Positions 1-6,904 of a DNA stretch of 9,482 bases are shown here, in pieces. Each line of letters starts with the position of its first letter. Within the stretch, counting starts at the first letter, position 1. The stretch comes from JBPBPI01 sp050954885 (GTDB lineage Bacteria > Pseudomonadota > Alphaproteobacteria > Caedimonadales > Caedimonadaceae), in assembly GCA_050954885.1 (NCBI GenBank), contig JBPBPI010000082.1, positions 1 through 9,482 of the forward strand, given 5' to 3'. The notes under the pieces are model-generated. The model had not been told where the DNA came from. It made no database searches and saw nothing but the letters and a program-made list of their open reading frames with translations. Both the position numbers and the translations under genes were made by a program.

Positions 1-338
1 ATATCGAAAAAGAAACCCAGGTAAGCTATCTCAATGATATGTCCTATGCCTTTGTTGAGTTATCTAAGTTTGGAAAAACATTAGAGGAATTGGTGACAGC
101 GGAAGATTACTGGATTTACATGATGAAACATGCACCACAAATGAGAGAAGCCCCCCGAAATGCGCCTGATGAAGTGAAACAGGCCTATGCCCTTTTAGAA
201 AGGCATAATTGGACCCGTGAAGAACGATTGGCTTATAAAAAAGCCAAGATTGGTCTCATGGATGATCTGGACATCATCCAAACAGCGCGCGAAGAAGGTA
301 TTGAAGAGGGTGAATATAAAAAACTGCCATTGGGATGA
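1..338 (+). CDS. Rpn-family recombination-promoting nuclease/putative transposase, 3' part (5' end outside window, tail frameshifted)
   Basis: The reading frame is open from the left edge (first full codon at position 3, residues IEKETQVSYLND before the first internal Met at 39) to TGA 336-338, so only the C-terminal part of a longer protein is present. The text 'FVELSKFGKTLEEL', then 'W-IYMMKHA', an 'ALLERHNWTREERLAYKKA' helix and an acidic 'REEGIEEGE' helix is the usual pattern of the C-terminal half of Rpn/PD-(D/E)XK nuclease-family transposase-like proteins. The nuclease core would lie left of the window. The family is known for RecA-independent recombination-promoting DNA cleavage; activity of this copy cannot be judged. 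The frame leaves the conserved tail after 'EYKK': at the six A of 318-323 the tail continues in the -1 frame. The gene converges on ftsY. Family call fairly sure, integrity doubtful. Confidence 0.7.
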   Translation, partial: IEKETQVSYLNDMSYAFVELSKFGKTLEELVTAEDYWIYMMKHAPQMREAPRNAPDEVKQAYALLERHNWTREERLAYKKAKIGLMDDLDIIQTAREEGIEEGEYKKLPLG

Positions 339-433
339 TCAAAGCAAACTTTTCTATTGATTCTATTCACCAAATCACTAAGCTTCCCATGTCAATAATC
401 GAAACGCTCAAAGAAAAGCATTTCAATGACTGA
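324..433 (+). pseudogene. Out-of-frame C-terminal tail of the Rpn-family gene
   Basis: Reading on from the A-run 318-323 in the -1 frame gives TAIGMIKANFSIDSI followed by HQITKLPMSIIETLKEK, ending at TGA 431-433. This is the short helix-turn-helix-like tail, a basic helix followed by 'ITKL..', that normally closes Rpn-family proteins. The upstream part ends in the other frame at 338, so gene and tail are separated by one base. The simplest explanation is loss of one A from a seven-A run, or gain of two, giving a pseudogene. An ATG at 335 overlaps the upstream stop as ATGA, but a 32-residue independent protein is unlikely. A translational -1 slip on AAAAAAC cannot be excluded. Confidence 0.55.
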
Positions 434-508
434 CCAAGAAATCATGAAATTGACCAAGTTGACGCGAGAGCAAATTAAATCAGTAAATAGAGTTAATCAA
501 AATGTCAT
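426..508 (+). pseudogene. Second Rpn-type tail stub, running into the ftsY 3' end
   Basis: From ATG 426 the frame reads MTDQEIMKLTKLTREQIKSV. It aligns without gaps around 'TKL' to the preceding tail (SIDSIHQITKLPMSIIETL) and has the same helix-turn-helix-like pattern. It is too short to be a gene and lacks a nuclease domain. The frame stays open across the ftsY stop (509-511) to a TGA near 597-599, but the codons beyond 508 are simply the antisense of ftsY. I read it as a remnant of a second family copy, or of a duplicated tail, left next to ftsY. The alternative is a chance open frame. Confidence 0.35.
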
Positions 509-1447
509 TCAATTTGATATCCCCATTAAGCTTTCGGCAAAGGCAGTGGCGTCAAAATCTTTCAAATCGTCGATGCCTTCGCCCACACCAATGGCGTGAA
601 TGGGGAGTTTGAATTTATCTGTTAGTGACAATAAAACACCCCCTTTGGCGGTGCCGTCCAATTTGGTGATAACAAGGCCGTTAACATGAGCAACCTTTTG
701 AAAAATTTCCACCTGATTGTGGGCATTTTGACCGATAGTGGCGTCCAACACCAGTAATGTCGCATGTGGTGCAAGAGGATCATTTTTTTGCAACACACGC
801 CGCATTTTGCTCAGCTCAGCCATCAAATCTTCTTTGTTATGGAGGCGTCCCGCTGTATCGATCAATAAAATATCATCTTGGGCTTGAGAGGATGTTTCAT
901 AAGCACGGTAGGCAAGGCTTGCGGGATCTGCCCCGGGTTCCATCACTTCAACAGGCACACCATTACGCTCGCCCCATATCATTAATTGTTGAGAAGCCGC
1001 CGCCCGAAAGGTATCACCGGCCGCCATTCGAACTTGATATCCTTGAGATTTGTAAAGATGTGCGAGCTTGCCAATTGTCGTGGTTTTGCCGCTACCGTTA
1101 ACACCCACCACCAACACAACATAAGGCTTATGGCCAGGATCAACCCTCAAGGGACGCGCATAGGGCGCTAAATCTTTGGCCATTTCTTGAGACAAAAATG
1201 TCCGAACTTCTTCTTCGGTTACCTCTTGATCAAATCGACTTTTGCGCAAATCACCAATCAATTTTTTGGCCATGTTAGGCCCTAAATCGGCTGAAATTAA
1301 TAGATCCTCCAAATCCATCAAGGTGTCATCATCCAATTTCTTTTTGGTCAAGATGGCACTGAGGCCTTGGGTAATTTTTGAAGAGGATTTTTTAAGACCT
1401 TCTTTAAGCCGCGTCATCCAACTCTTTTTTGGGGGCATCTCTTCCAT
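509..1447 (-). CDS. ftsY: FtsY, signal recognition particle receptor GTPase
   Basis: FtsY is the membrane-associated receptor for the SRP (Ffh plus 4.5S RNA). The two GTPases pair to deliver ribosomes making inner-membrane proteins to SecYEG. The 312 residues make up an NG core. The N-domain helical bundle covers about 10-95. The G domain has P-loop GVNGSGKTTT (115-124), DTFRAAASQQL (145-155), DTAGR (197-201), DATIGQNAHNQ (235-245), TKLDGTAKGG (261-270) and the closing GVGEGIDDLKDF (287-298). 'DTFRAAA' and 'GVGEG-DDL-F' point to FtsY rather than Ffh, and there is no M domain. The long acidic A domain of E. coli FtsY is missing and only a short basic, Ser-rich head precedes the N domain; this is common in alphaproteobacteria. 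The first ATG is preferred because an AAGAG-type Shine-Dalgarno lies about 10 bases upstream; the ATG at codon 4 has GGAAGAG touching it, too close. Divergent from the Fis-type gene. Confidence 0.97.
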   Translation of the reverse strand: MEEMPPKKSWMTRLKEGLKKSSSKITQGLSAILTKKKLDDDTLMDLEDLLISADLGPNMAKKLIGDLRKSRFDQEVTEEEVRTFLSQEMAKDLAPYARPLRVDPGHKPYVVLVVGVNGSGKTTTIGKLAHLYKSQGYQVRMAAGDTFRAAASQQLMIWGERNGVPVEVMEPGADPASLAYRAYETSSQAQDDILLIDTAGRLHNKEDLMAELSKMRRVLQKNDPLAPHATLLVLDATIGQNAHNQVEIFQKVAHVNGLVITKLDGTAKGGVLLSLTDKFKLPIHAIGVGEGIDDLKDFDATAFAESLMGISN

Positions 1448-1517
1448 GGTATATTTTTCTCTTTTCTTAATTTCTAGGCATTGACTTTAAAATGTTTGAA
1501 AGGCAGCATAGCCAACT
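1448..1517. promoter_or_regulatory. Divergent intergenic region, candidate promoters for ftsY and the ntr cluster
   Basis: These 70 bases separate two diverging genes, so start signals for both directions should lie here or just inside. Rightward: TTGACT at 1481-1486 is a good -35 (5/6), but the hexamer 17 bases on (CAGCAT, 1504-1509) is a poor -10. Transcription would begin near 1516, which suits translation from ATG 1548 better than from ATG 1518. Leftward, on the minus strand: TTCAAA followed 18 bases later by TAGAAA (each 4/6) is possible. Promoters are expected from gene arrangement; the exact boxes are weak. Confidence 0.3.
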
Positions 1518-1781
1518 ATGAAGAAGGATGTAAGAGATAAAAATTTTATGGATGTTGGACTCGCCTGTGTCATTGAACACAAACTTGAACATTATTTTAA
1601 AGCCCTAGGAGAGGATCTGCCCGCACCAAACTTGTATGGTCATATCATGAGAGAAGTCGAAAAGCCCTTGATTCAAAGTATTTTGAAATATACCAACGGT
1701 AATAAGGTTAAAGCGGCTTCTATGTTGGGGATCAATCGCAATACTTTGTATAAAAAAATGCAAGAACTCAAATTGGAATAA
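1518..1781 (+). CDS. Small Fis-type helix-turn-helix protein resembling a free-standing NtrC C-terminal domain
   Basis: An 87-residue DNA-binding protein (77 if started at ATG 1548). Residues 50-87 form a Fis-type helix-turn-helix, PLIQSILKYTNGNKVKAA followed by SMLGINRNTLYKKMQEL, close to both Fis and the end of NtrC-class regulators. The part before it, 'EHYFKALGEDLPAPNLY' then 'REVEKPLI', resembles the linker of alphaproteobacterial NtrC ('LPPPGLY..ILREVE.PLI' as I recall the family) more than the N-terminus of E. coli Fis. It stands directly before ntrY, where ntrC normally ends, seven bases separating the two genes. I infer a relic DNA-binding domain of NtrC that has lost receiver and AAA+ parts, perhaps working as a dimeric DNA-binding protein. 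ATG 1518 has no visible Shine-Dalgarno. ATG 1548 has AGAG 11 bases upstream and may be the true start. Automated annotation would probably say Fis family. Confidence 0.85.
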   Translation: MKKDVRDKNFMDVGLACVIEHKLEHYFKALGEDLPAPNLYGHIMREVEKPLIQSILKYTNGNKVKAASMLGINRNTLYKKMQELKLE

Positions 1782-1787
1782 ATTTAT

Positions 1788-4028
1788 GTGATGAATTTAT
1801 CGTCTCCTTTATTGTTTCAGCTCCTTAAAAAGACCAAAATATTTTCTAAATTATTTTATGACTGGAGCCGTCGTATTCGCTTGTCTCAAAAGTTGGTGGT
1901 TCTTCTTTTAATTGTCTCGGTGGGTGCCGGTGTCTTAACCTATAGTGCTTTTACCAAAAATGAATTGTTGGGCGACAACTCTCGACGCATTATTCATTTA
2001 TTAAATTTTGATTTGGCTATTTTATTGCTGTTAGGGTTTTTAATTGCTCGCCGCGGCATCAAAATTTGGGCGCAACGACGCAGCGGTCGGGCAGGGTCAA
2101 AACTTCATTTAAGGCTGGCGCTCACCTTTGGCGCCTTGACCGTGGTGCCAACGTTATTTATTGCGGTCTCGTCGGCACTCTTGTTCAACGAGGGCATTCA
2201 AGGTTGGTTTAACGAACGGGTGCGCACTGCCATCAACGAATCCTCAGCGGTGGCAGAAGCTTATCTTGAGGAACATAAAAAATCTATTAAATCCAGTGTG
2301 TTCGCCATGGCCGTCAAATTTTCTGAAAATTTTACGCGCTATGCCCATAATCCTGATCTGTTTAGCGAAGAGCTTGATCGAGAATGCGCGATGATGTCTT
2401 TGAATGAAGGTTTGGTCTTCAGTATCAATCATCAAACCTATGCACGGACACGGCTGAGTTTTTCCTTGGAATTTGAATCTTTAAGCTATATCGATCTACA
2501 GCGGGCTAGCAACGACGTTTTAATCAAAACAAGTGAAAGCGGCGACCGTGTTCGCGCCTTTGTGCAAATTCCAGGCACCGATGCTTATATCATCGCCGGA
2601 CGTTACCTCGATTCAAAAGTCCTTAAAAAAATTGCCAATACGCGTCAGGCTGTCAATGAATATAACGGGTTGCAATTACGTCAAAATAACCTAGAAATCA
2701 AATTGGCGTTGTCTTTTATGATTGTAGCCCTCATTTTACTCCTGGCCGCTGTATGGATAGGACTCTTGTTTGCTGAAAATATGGCTCGTCCCATCAGCGA
2801 TTTAATTTCAGCAGCTGAAAGTGTGCGTCAGGGTAATTATGGGGTTCAGGTGTTGGCTAAATCTTCTCAAGATGAAATTTCAATTCTATCGCGCGCCTTC
2901 AATCGTATGACCTCTGAACTTCAAACCCAACAAAAAGAATTGGTAGCAGCAAATCAACAAATTGATCAACGTCGTCAATTTATTGAAGATGTCTTAGAAG
3001 GAGTGACAGCCGGTGTGGTTGAATTGTCTTTGGCAGGAGACATCCGTCTTTTAAACAGATCAGCCACCGACTTACTCTCTTTGGGAGATGACTTTCAAAT
3101 GGGCACCAACATTGAAATTGTGGTGCCAGAAATGCTCGAATTTCTCAAGCGTGCCTATGAACATGATCAAAGATTTTATCAAGCTGAACTTTCCATCATC
3201 CGATCAGGATTTACAAAAGTTTTGCTGGTTCGCGTGGTGTTGGAATACACAATTGAAAAATCACTCTCAGGCTTTATTGTCACCTTTGATAACATCACAG
3301 CCTTGATTGCGGCCCAACGTAAAGCGGCTTGGTCCGATGTGGCTCGGCGTATTGCCCACGAAATTAAAAATCCCTTGACACCTATTCAACTATCGGCTGA
3401 ACGCTTGCGACGTAAATATTTGGCTCATATTACAACAGATCCGGAAAATTTTGAGATGTGTATCGATACAATTGTCCGTCAGGTGGGACAAATGGAGCGA
3501 TTGGTGTCTGAATTTTCCAGCTTTGCCCGGATGCCCAGTCCCCAAATGGCGCCGATTGATTTGATTGAATTGTGTCAACAAGCTCTTTATCTGCAAAAAG
3601 CGGCGCATCCTGATATTAAATTTGAGATCAAGACAAGCAATGATAAGTTGATGATTCAAGGTGATGCGCTGCAAATCAGTCAAACCCTGACCAATCTTTT
3701 GCAAAATGCGATCGATTCGATTGAAAGTTTCAAGCAAAAAAATAAGCAACTCCAGGGCAGGATTTTGATTTCTATCCAATGCGATACGCAAGGACTTATA
3801 TTGATTTTGGAAGACAATGGAGAAGGTTTTCCTGAAAATCGCGCGCAACTTTTTGATCCCTATGTGACGCTGCGGGAGAAGGGAACCGGCCTTGGATTAT
3901 CAATTGTTAAAAAAATTGTCGAAGATCATGGTGGGCAGCTTTTTATCGACAATCGCCCTGAGGGTGGTGCTTATATTAAAATCAGTTTTCCACGACATAT
4001 TCTTGTAAAAGAAGATGTAATGGGATAG
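1788..4028 (+). CDS. ntrY: NtrY, membrane sensor histidine kinase of the NtrYX two-component system
   Basis: NtrY autophosphorylates on histidine and passes the phosphate to NtrX; the pair has been linked to nitrogen, redox and envelope responses in alphaproteobacteria. Order along 746 residues: three N-terminal membrane segments (about 35-55, 72-88, 107-133), a periplasmic sensor loop (about 134-304), a fourth segment (305-328), HAMP (about 329-380, 'ARPISDLISAAESVRQGNY'), a PAS-like domain (about 392-500), HisKA with H-box RIAHEIKNPLTPIQ (His524), then HATPase with N-box QNAIDSIE (Asn640), G1 DNGEGF (676-681) and G2 GTGLGLS (699-705). All catalytic boxes are intact and the length is normal for NtrY. 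The start is either GTG 1788 or the adjoining ATG 1791. TTGGA at 1773-1777 is better spaced for the GTG, while ATG is the more usual codon. Almost certainly co-transcribed with the small gene upstream and ntrX downstream. What the sensor loop detects cannot be read from sequence. Confidence 0.95.
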   Translation: MMNLSSPLLFQLLKKTKIFSKLFYDWSRRIRLSQKLVVLLLIVSVGAGVLTYSAFTKNELLGDNSRRIIHLLNFDLAILLLLGFLIARRGIKIWAQRRSGRAGSKLHLRLALTFGALTVVPTLFIAVSSALLFNEGIQGWFNERVRTAINESSAVAEAYLEEHKKSIKSSVFAMAVKFSENFTRYAHNPDLFSEELDRECAMMSLNEGLVFSINHQTYARTRLSFSLEFESLSYIDLQRASNDVLIKTSESGDRVRAFVQIPGTDAYIIAGRYLDSKVLKKIANTRQAVNEYNGLQLRQNNLEIKLALSFMIVALILLLAAVWIGLLFAENMARPISDLISAAESVRQGNYGVQVLAKSSQDEISILSRAFNRMTSELQTQQKELVAANQQIDQRRQFIEDVLEGVTAGVVELSLAGDIRLLNRSATDLLSLGDDFQMGTNIEIVVPEMLEFLKRAYEHDQRFYQAELSIIRSGFTKVLLVRVVLEYTIEKSLSGFIVTFDNITALIAAQRKAAWSDVARRIAHEIKNPLTPIQLSAERLRRKYLAHITTDPENFEMCIDTIVRQVGQMERLVSEFSSFARMPSPQMAPIDLIELCQQALYLQKAAHPDIKFEIKTSNDKLMIQGDALQISQTLTNLLQNAIDSIESFKQKNKQLQGRILISIQCDTQGLILILEDNGEGFPENRAQLFDPYVTLREKGTGLGLSIVKKIVEDHGGQLFIDNRPEGGAYIKISFPRHILVKEDVMG

Positions 4029-4053
4029 AGTTTTTATCTCTATTTACAAATAT

Positions 4054-4081
4054 TATTATCTGAACTGACATATTATCTGAA
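4054..4081 (+). repeat. Direct repeat, 11 bp with 17-bp period, between ntrY and ntrX
   Basis: TATTATCTGAA occurs at 4054-4064 and again exactly at 4071-4081, separated by CTGACA. The two copies lie in the 85-bp ntrY-ntrX gap, about 33 bases before the ntrX start. A palindrome GTTCATGAAC (about 4093-4102) follows. Such a pair could be a tandem binding site for a regulator or the scar of a small duplication. TATTAT also resembles a -10 hexamer, but no -35 sits at 16-18 bp. Confidence 0.5.
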
Positions 4082-4113
4082 AAGAAGATATGTTCATGAA
4101 CCACGGAAAATAA

Positions 4114-5484
4114 ATGTCACAAGAAGTACTTATTGTCGATGACGAGGCAGACATCTGTCAGTTGGTCTCGGATACCTTAAAAGATGAAGGATATCACACG
4201 CGCAGTGCCTATGACGGCCAAAGCGCCCTTGATGCCATTCAAATGCGGTGTCCAAATTTGGTCATCTTAGACATTTGGTTGGGAGACAGTCGACTTGACG
4301 GTATAAAACTTCTTGAATTGATTCGCAAAGATCATCCAAACTTGCCGATCATCATGATGAGTGGTCACGGCACCATTGAAACGGCAGTTCAAGCCATCAA
4401 AATGGGGGCTTATGATTTTATTGAAAAACCTTTTAAAATAGATCCTTTGTTGCTTGCTGTGGATCGCGCCCTTGAAGCCGATCGGCTTCGACGTGAAAAT
4501 CTAGAACTTAAATCCAAAACAATTGATATTCGTGAACTTGAAGGCCGCTCAGCAGCTGCCAGTCAGCTGCGCACCTTAATTGATCGCGTGGCGCCTACCA
4601 ACAGTCGCATTTTGATTTCAGGAAATCCAGGGACAGGCAAAGAAATTGTCGCCCGCCTGATCCATCAGAAGTCCAAACGCCGAACAGGTCCTTTTATCGC
4701 CTTAAATTGCGCAACCCTCGATCCTGAGAGATTTGAAAGTGTTCTTTTTGGAATAGAAGATCCTTTGGGCCATAAAATGGGTCTTTTTGAACAAGCCCAT
4801 CGCGGCACAATTTTGTTTGATGACGTCATCGATATGCCCCTTGAAACCCAGGGTAAAATCGTTCGCTCTTTACAGGAGCAAACATTTACACGCGTGGGCG
4901 GCAAACGTAAAATTGAAGTTGACGTCCGTGTTTTAGCCTCAAGCAGCCGCGATGTCAAACAAGCGGTTGAGGAAAAAAGATTTCGAGAAGATCTTTATTA
5001 TCGTTTGAATGTTGTCCCTTTAAAGGTTCCGTCTTTGAAAGATCGCCGAGAGGATATCCCTATACTCATTCGTGAGATCGTTCAACATGTGGCCACAGTC
5101 AATGGACTTATGGTGCGTGAATTTTCACCCGATGCCCTGTTGGCGTTACAAACTTACGAATGGCCGGGCAACATACGCCAGCTTAAAAATGTGATTGAAT
5201 GGGTCTTGATTATGTCTTCAGAACACGAATCTGATGTCATTATGGCTCATCAACTGCCATCCGATATTTCAGGAGATGCCCCGGCCTTGCTGCTGAAAGA
5301 TCAAGGATCTCAAATCATGACCTTGCCTTTGCGTGAAGCCCGCGAGAATTTTGAAAAAGATTATCTGCTAGCACAAGTCGCGCGCTTTGATGGCAATATT
5401 TCTCAAACAGCTCATTTTGTGGGCATGGAGCGTTCGGCACTCCACAGAAAATTAAAAAATTTACAAATCGAGCGAAACAGCTAG
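4114..5484 (+). CDS. ntrX: NtrX, NtrC-family response regulator of the NtrYX system
   Basis: Cytoplasmic response regulator of 456 residues, partner of NtrY encoded just upstream. The receiver domain (about 4-120) has acidic DDE at 9-11, phospho-acceptor Asp53 (VILD), Ser83 and Lys105 (EKPF). The AAA+ domain (about 143-365) has Walker A SGNPGTGKE (169-177), a Walker B-like GTILFDDVIDMP (231-242), and 'FREDLYYRLNVVPL' then 'WPGNIRQLKN'. A Fis-type helix-turn-helix closes it (about 427-452, DGNISQTAHFVGMERSALHRK split across turn and recognition helix). GAFTGA, the loop that contacts sigma-54 in NtrC, is absent: the position reads 'FGIEDPLGHKMGLFEQAH'. This is a known NtrX property. Walker B ends in Asp-Asp where Asp-Glu is usual. 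NtrX is therefore more likely a direct DNA-binding activator or repressor than a sigma-54 activator. The start has CGGAAA about 7 bases upstream. Confidence 0.95.
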   Translation: MSQEVLIVDDEADICQLVSDTLKDEGYHTRSAYDGQSALDAIQMRCPNLVILDIWLGDSRLDGIKLLELIRKDHPNLPIIMMSGHGTIETAVQAIKMGAYDFIEKPFKIDPLLLAVDRALEADRLRRENLELKSKTIDIRELEGRSAAASQLRTLIDRVAPTNSRILISGNPGTGKEIVARLIHQKSKRRTGPFIALNCATLDPERFESVLFGIEDPLGHKMGLFEQAHRGTILFDDVIDMPLETQGKIVRSLQEQTFTRVGGKRKIEVDVRVLASSSRDVKQAVEEKRFREDLYYRLNVVPLKVPSLKDRREDIPILIREIVQHVATVNGLMVREFSPDALLALQTYEWPGNIRQLKNVIEWVLIMSSEHESDVIMAHQLPSDISGDAPALLLKDQGSQIMTLPLREARENFEKDYLLAQVARFDGNISQTAHFVGMERSALHRKLKNLQIERNS

Positions 5485-5501
5485 TTGAGCGAAACAGCTA
5501 G
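5470..5501 (+). repeat. 15-bp tandem duplication over the ntrX stop codon, forming a hairpin
   Basis: GAGCGAAACAGCTAG stands at 5470-5484 and is repeated exactly at 5487-5501 after a TT (17-bp period). The first copy encodes the last four residues, ERNS, and the TAG stop of ntrX. The second copy is non-coding. The duplication places CTAGTTG (5481-5487) opposite CAGCTAG (5495-5501), which can pair over 7 bp with one G-U and a 7-base loop. The following AGATATTTT is only a weak U-tract, so terminator function is doubtful. A modest effect on transcript stability or on trkA expression is possible. Confidence 0.6.
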
Positions 5502-5510
5502 AGATATTTT

Positions 5511-5516
5511 AAGGGA
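5511..5516 (+). promoter_or_regulatory. Ribosome binding site of trkA
   Basis: AAGGGA lies 11 bases before ATG 5528 and is the best purine-rich match in the ntrX-trkA gap. It supports this ATG as the trkA start, and it lies beyond the hairpin at 5481-5501, which therefore does not mask it directly. Confidence 0.5.
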
Positions 5517-5527
5517 CCCTTATCATT

Positions 5528-6904
5528 ATGCGTGTCATCATTTGTGGCGCTGGACAAGTTGGCTTTAACTTGGCGCGTTATTTGTCTCAGCACGACAATC
5601 ATGTCACGGTGATTGACAAATCTATGGAACTTATTAATCAAATTAATGATCGCCTGGACGTGCGGGCCATTTGCGGCTTTGCCTCTTATCCCGATATTTT
5701 AGAAAAAGCCGAAGCTGGGAGTGCTGAAATGCTGATTGCAGTCACGCAATCTGACGAGGTTAATATTGTGGCCTGTGAAACTGCTGGCAGCCTCTTTCAT
5801 GTGCCCAAAAAGGTGGCCCGCATTCGCGCCCAAGCGTACCTACACCCCAAGTGGGCGCATCTTTATTCACCGGAGAGGTTAAACATCGATTTGGTGATCT
5901 CACCCGAAGTTGAAGTGGCGCGCGCCATCAGCAGGTCTTTGACGGTGCCCGGGGCCTTTGACATGATTTCTTTGTCCGAAGGAAAGATCAAAATTGTGGG
6001 TGTCAGGTGTACATCCGATACACTGGTCAATAACACGCCCATCGATTTGATTGCCAATTTATCGCCCCATATCGATATTAATGTGGTTGGATTGATTCGG
6101 GGAGATCAATCTTTTTTGCCAATTGCTGATGATGTTTTACAAATTGGCGACGAGGTTTATTTTGCGGTGGCTGAGGAAAATATCATCGAAGCCATGCGCA
6201 TGTTTGGCCATGAAGCCAATGAATCACGCCGCCTGTTGATCCTGGGCGGTGGCAATATTGGTCTATGTTTGGCCCAAGAAATTGAAAAGTATCATCCCAA
6301 TGTTCGGGCTGAAATTATTGAAAAAGATGCTGGGCGGGCGGAATTTATTGCCGGTCAATTAAACAATACTATTGTACTTTGTGGTGATGCCCTAGATCGC
6401 GAAGTGCTCTATGAAGCCAGTGTCGATAGTGCAGAAACCGTGGTGGCTGTGACCGAAGATGAACGGGTCAACACTCTGGCGTCACTGCTGGCCAAAAGGT
6501 TAGGGGCCACACGTGCACTGACCTTGATCAACAATACCTTTCATGCGCCTCTTGTAACCTCTTTAGGCGTGGATGCCGTAATCAGTCCCAAAAAAGTAAC
6601 CGTTTCCCGTATTTTACAAAATATCAGGCGGGGTCGTATTCGGTCTGTTCATTCTCTGGGCGAAAATTTTGGCGAAATCATCGAAGCAGAAGCACAAGAA
6701 TCTTCAGGTCTTGTAGGGTCTCTCGTCAGTGATATCAATTGTCCTCGTGAAATCATTGTGGCCGCCATCATCCGTGACAATGTGGTTTTAATGCCACAGC
6801 CTTTAACATCCATCAGATCAAAAGACCGGGTTATTTTGATGGTGGACCCCTCTGCCATTGCTAAAATTGAAAAATTATTTTCCTCAAGACTCGATTATTA
6901 TTAA
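5528..6904 (+). CDS. trkA: TrkA, peripheral NAD-binding subunit of Trk potassium uptake
   Basis: TrkA is a cytoplasmic ring-forming protein that gates the TrkH/TrkG potassium channel-like transporter in response to nucleotides. The 458 residues show the classic tandem layout. Rossmann 1 has GAGQVG at 7-12 and acidic Asp30 closing strand 2 (VTVID). TrkA_C 1 covers about 143-225. Rossmann 2 has GGGNIG at 240-245 and acidic Glu265. TrkA_C 2 covers about 372-455. Both glycine motifs and both acidic ribose-binding residues are present, and the length is normal. It sits 43 bp behind ntrX, a neighbourhood conserved in many alphaproteobacteria, and is probably in the same transcript. The channel subunit TrkH is not encoded here. 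hfq, often next after trkA in such genomes, is also absent. Confidence 0.96.
   Translation: MRVIICGAGQVGFNLARYLSQHDNHVTVIDKSMELINQINDRLDVRAICGFASYPDILEKAEAGSAEMLIAVTQSDEVNIVACETAGSLFHVPKKVARIRAQAYLHPKWAHLYSPERLNIDLVISPEVEVARAISRSLTVPGAFDMISLSEGKIKIVGVRCTSDTLVNNTPIDLIANLSPHIDINVVGLIRGDQSFLPIADDVLQIGDEVYFAVAEENIIEAMRMFGHEANESRRLLILGGGNIGLCLAQEIEKYHPNVRAEIIEKDAGRAEFIAGQLNNTIVLCGDALDREVLYEASVDSAETVVAVTEDERVNTLASLLAKRLGATRALTLINNTFHAPLVTSLGVDAVISPKKVTVSRILQNIRRGRIRSVHSLGENFGEIIEAEAQESSGLVGSLVSDINCPREIIVAAIIRDNVVLMPQPLTSIRSKDRVILMVDPSAIAKIEKLFSSRLDYY

Noticed and set aside
335..433. Independent 32-residue protein starting at ATG 335
   Set aside because: Its sequence continues the Rpn-family tail upstream of the ATG in the same frame (TAIG), so it is part of the interrupted gene and not a new gene.
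757..1101. Open frame of 114 codons on the plus strand inside ftsY
   Set aside because: It is antisense to a strongly conserved GTPase domain, shows no family resemblance and has no plausible ribosome binding site.
1518..1781. Interpretation as the global nucleoid protein Fis of the enterobacterial type
   Set aside because: The N-terminal half lacks the Fis beta-hairpin region and instead resembles the NtrC linker; position before ntrY also argues for NtrC origin.
3390..3848. Open frame of 152 codons on the minus strand inside ntrY
   Set aside because: It lies fully opposite the conserved kinase core and the product has no recognisable domain; it is a shadow frame.
4025..4042. ATAGAG/CTCTAT inverted repeat with T-run just after the start of the ntrY-ntrX gap
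   Set aside because: Only six mostly A/T pairs, with the T-run in the loop instead of after the stem, so it does not look like an intrinsic terminator and would break up an operon that is normally co-transcribed.
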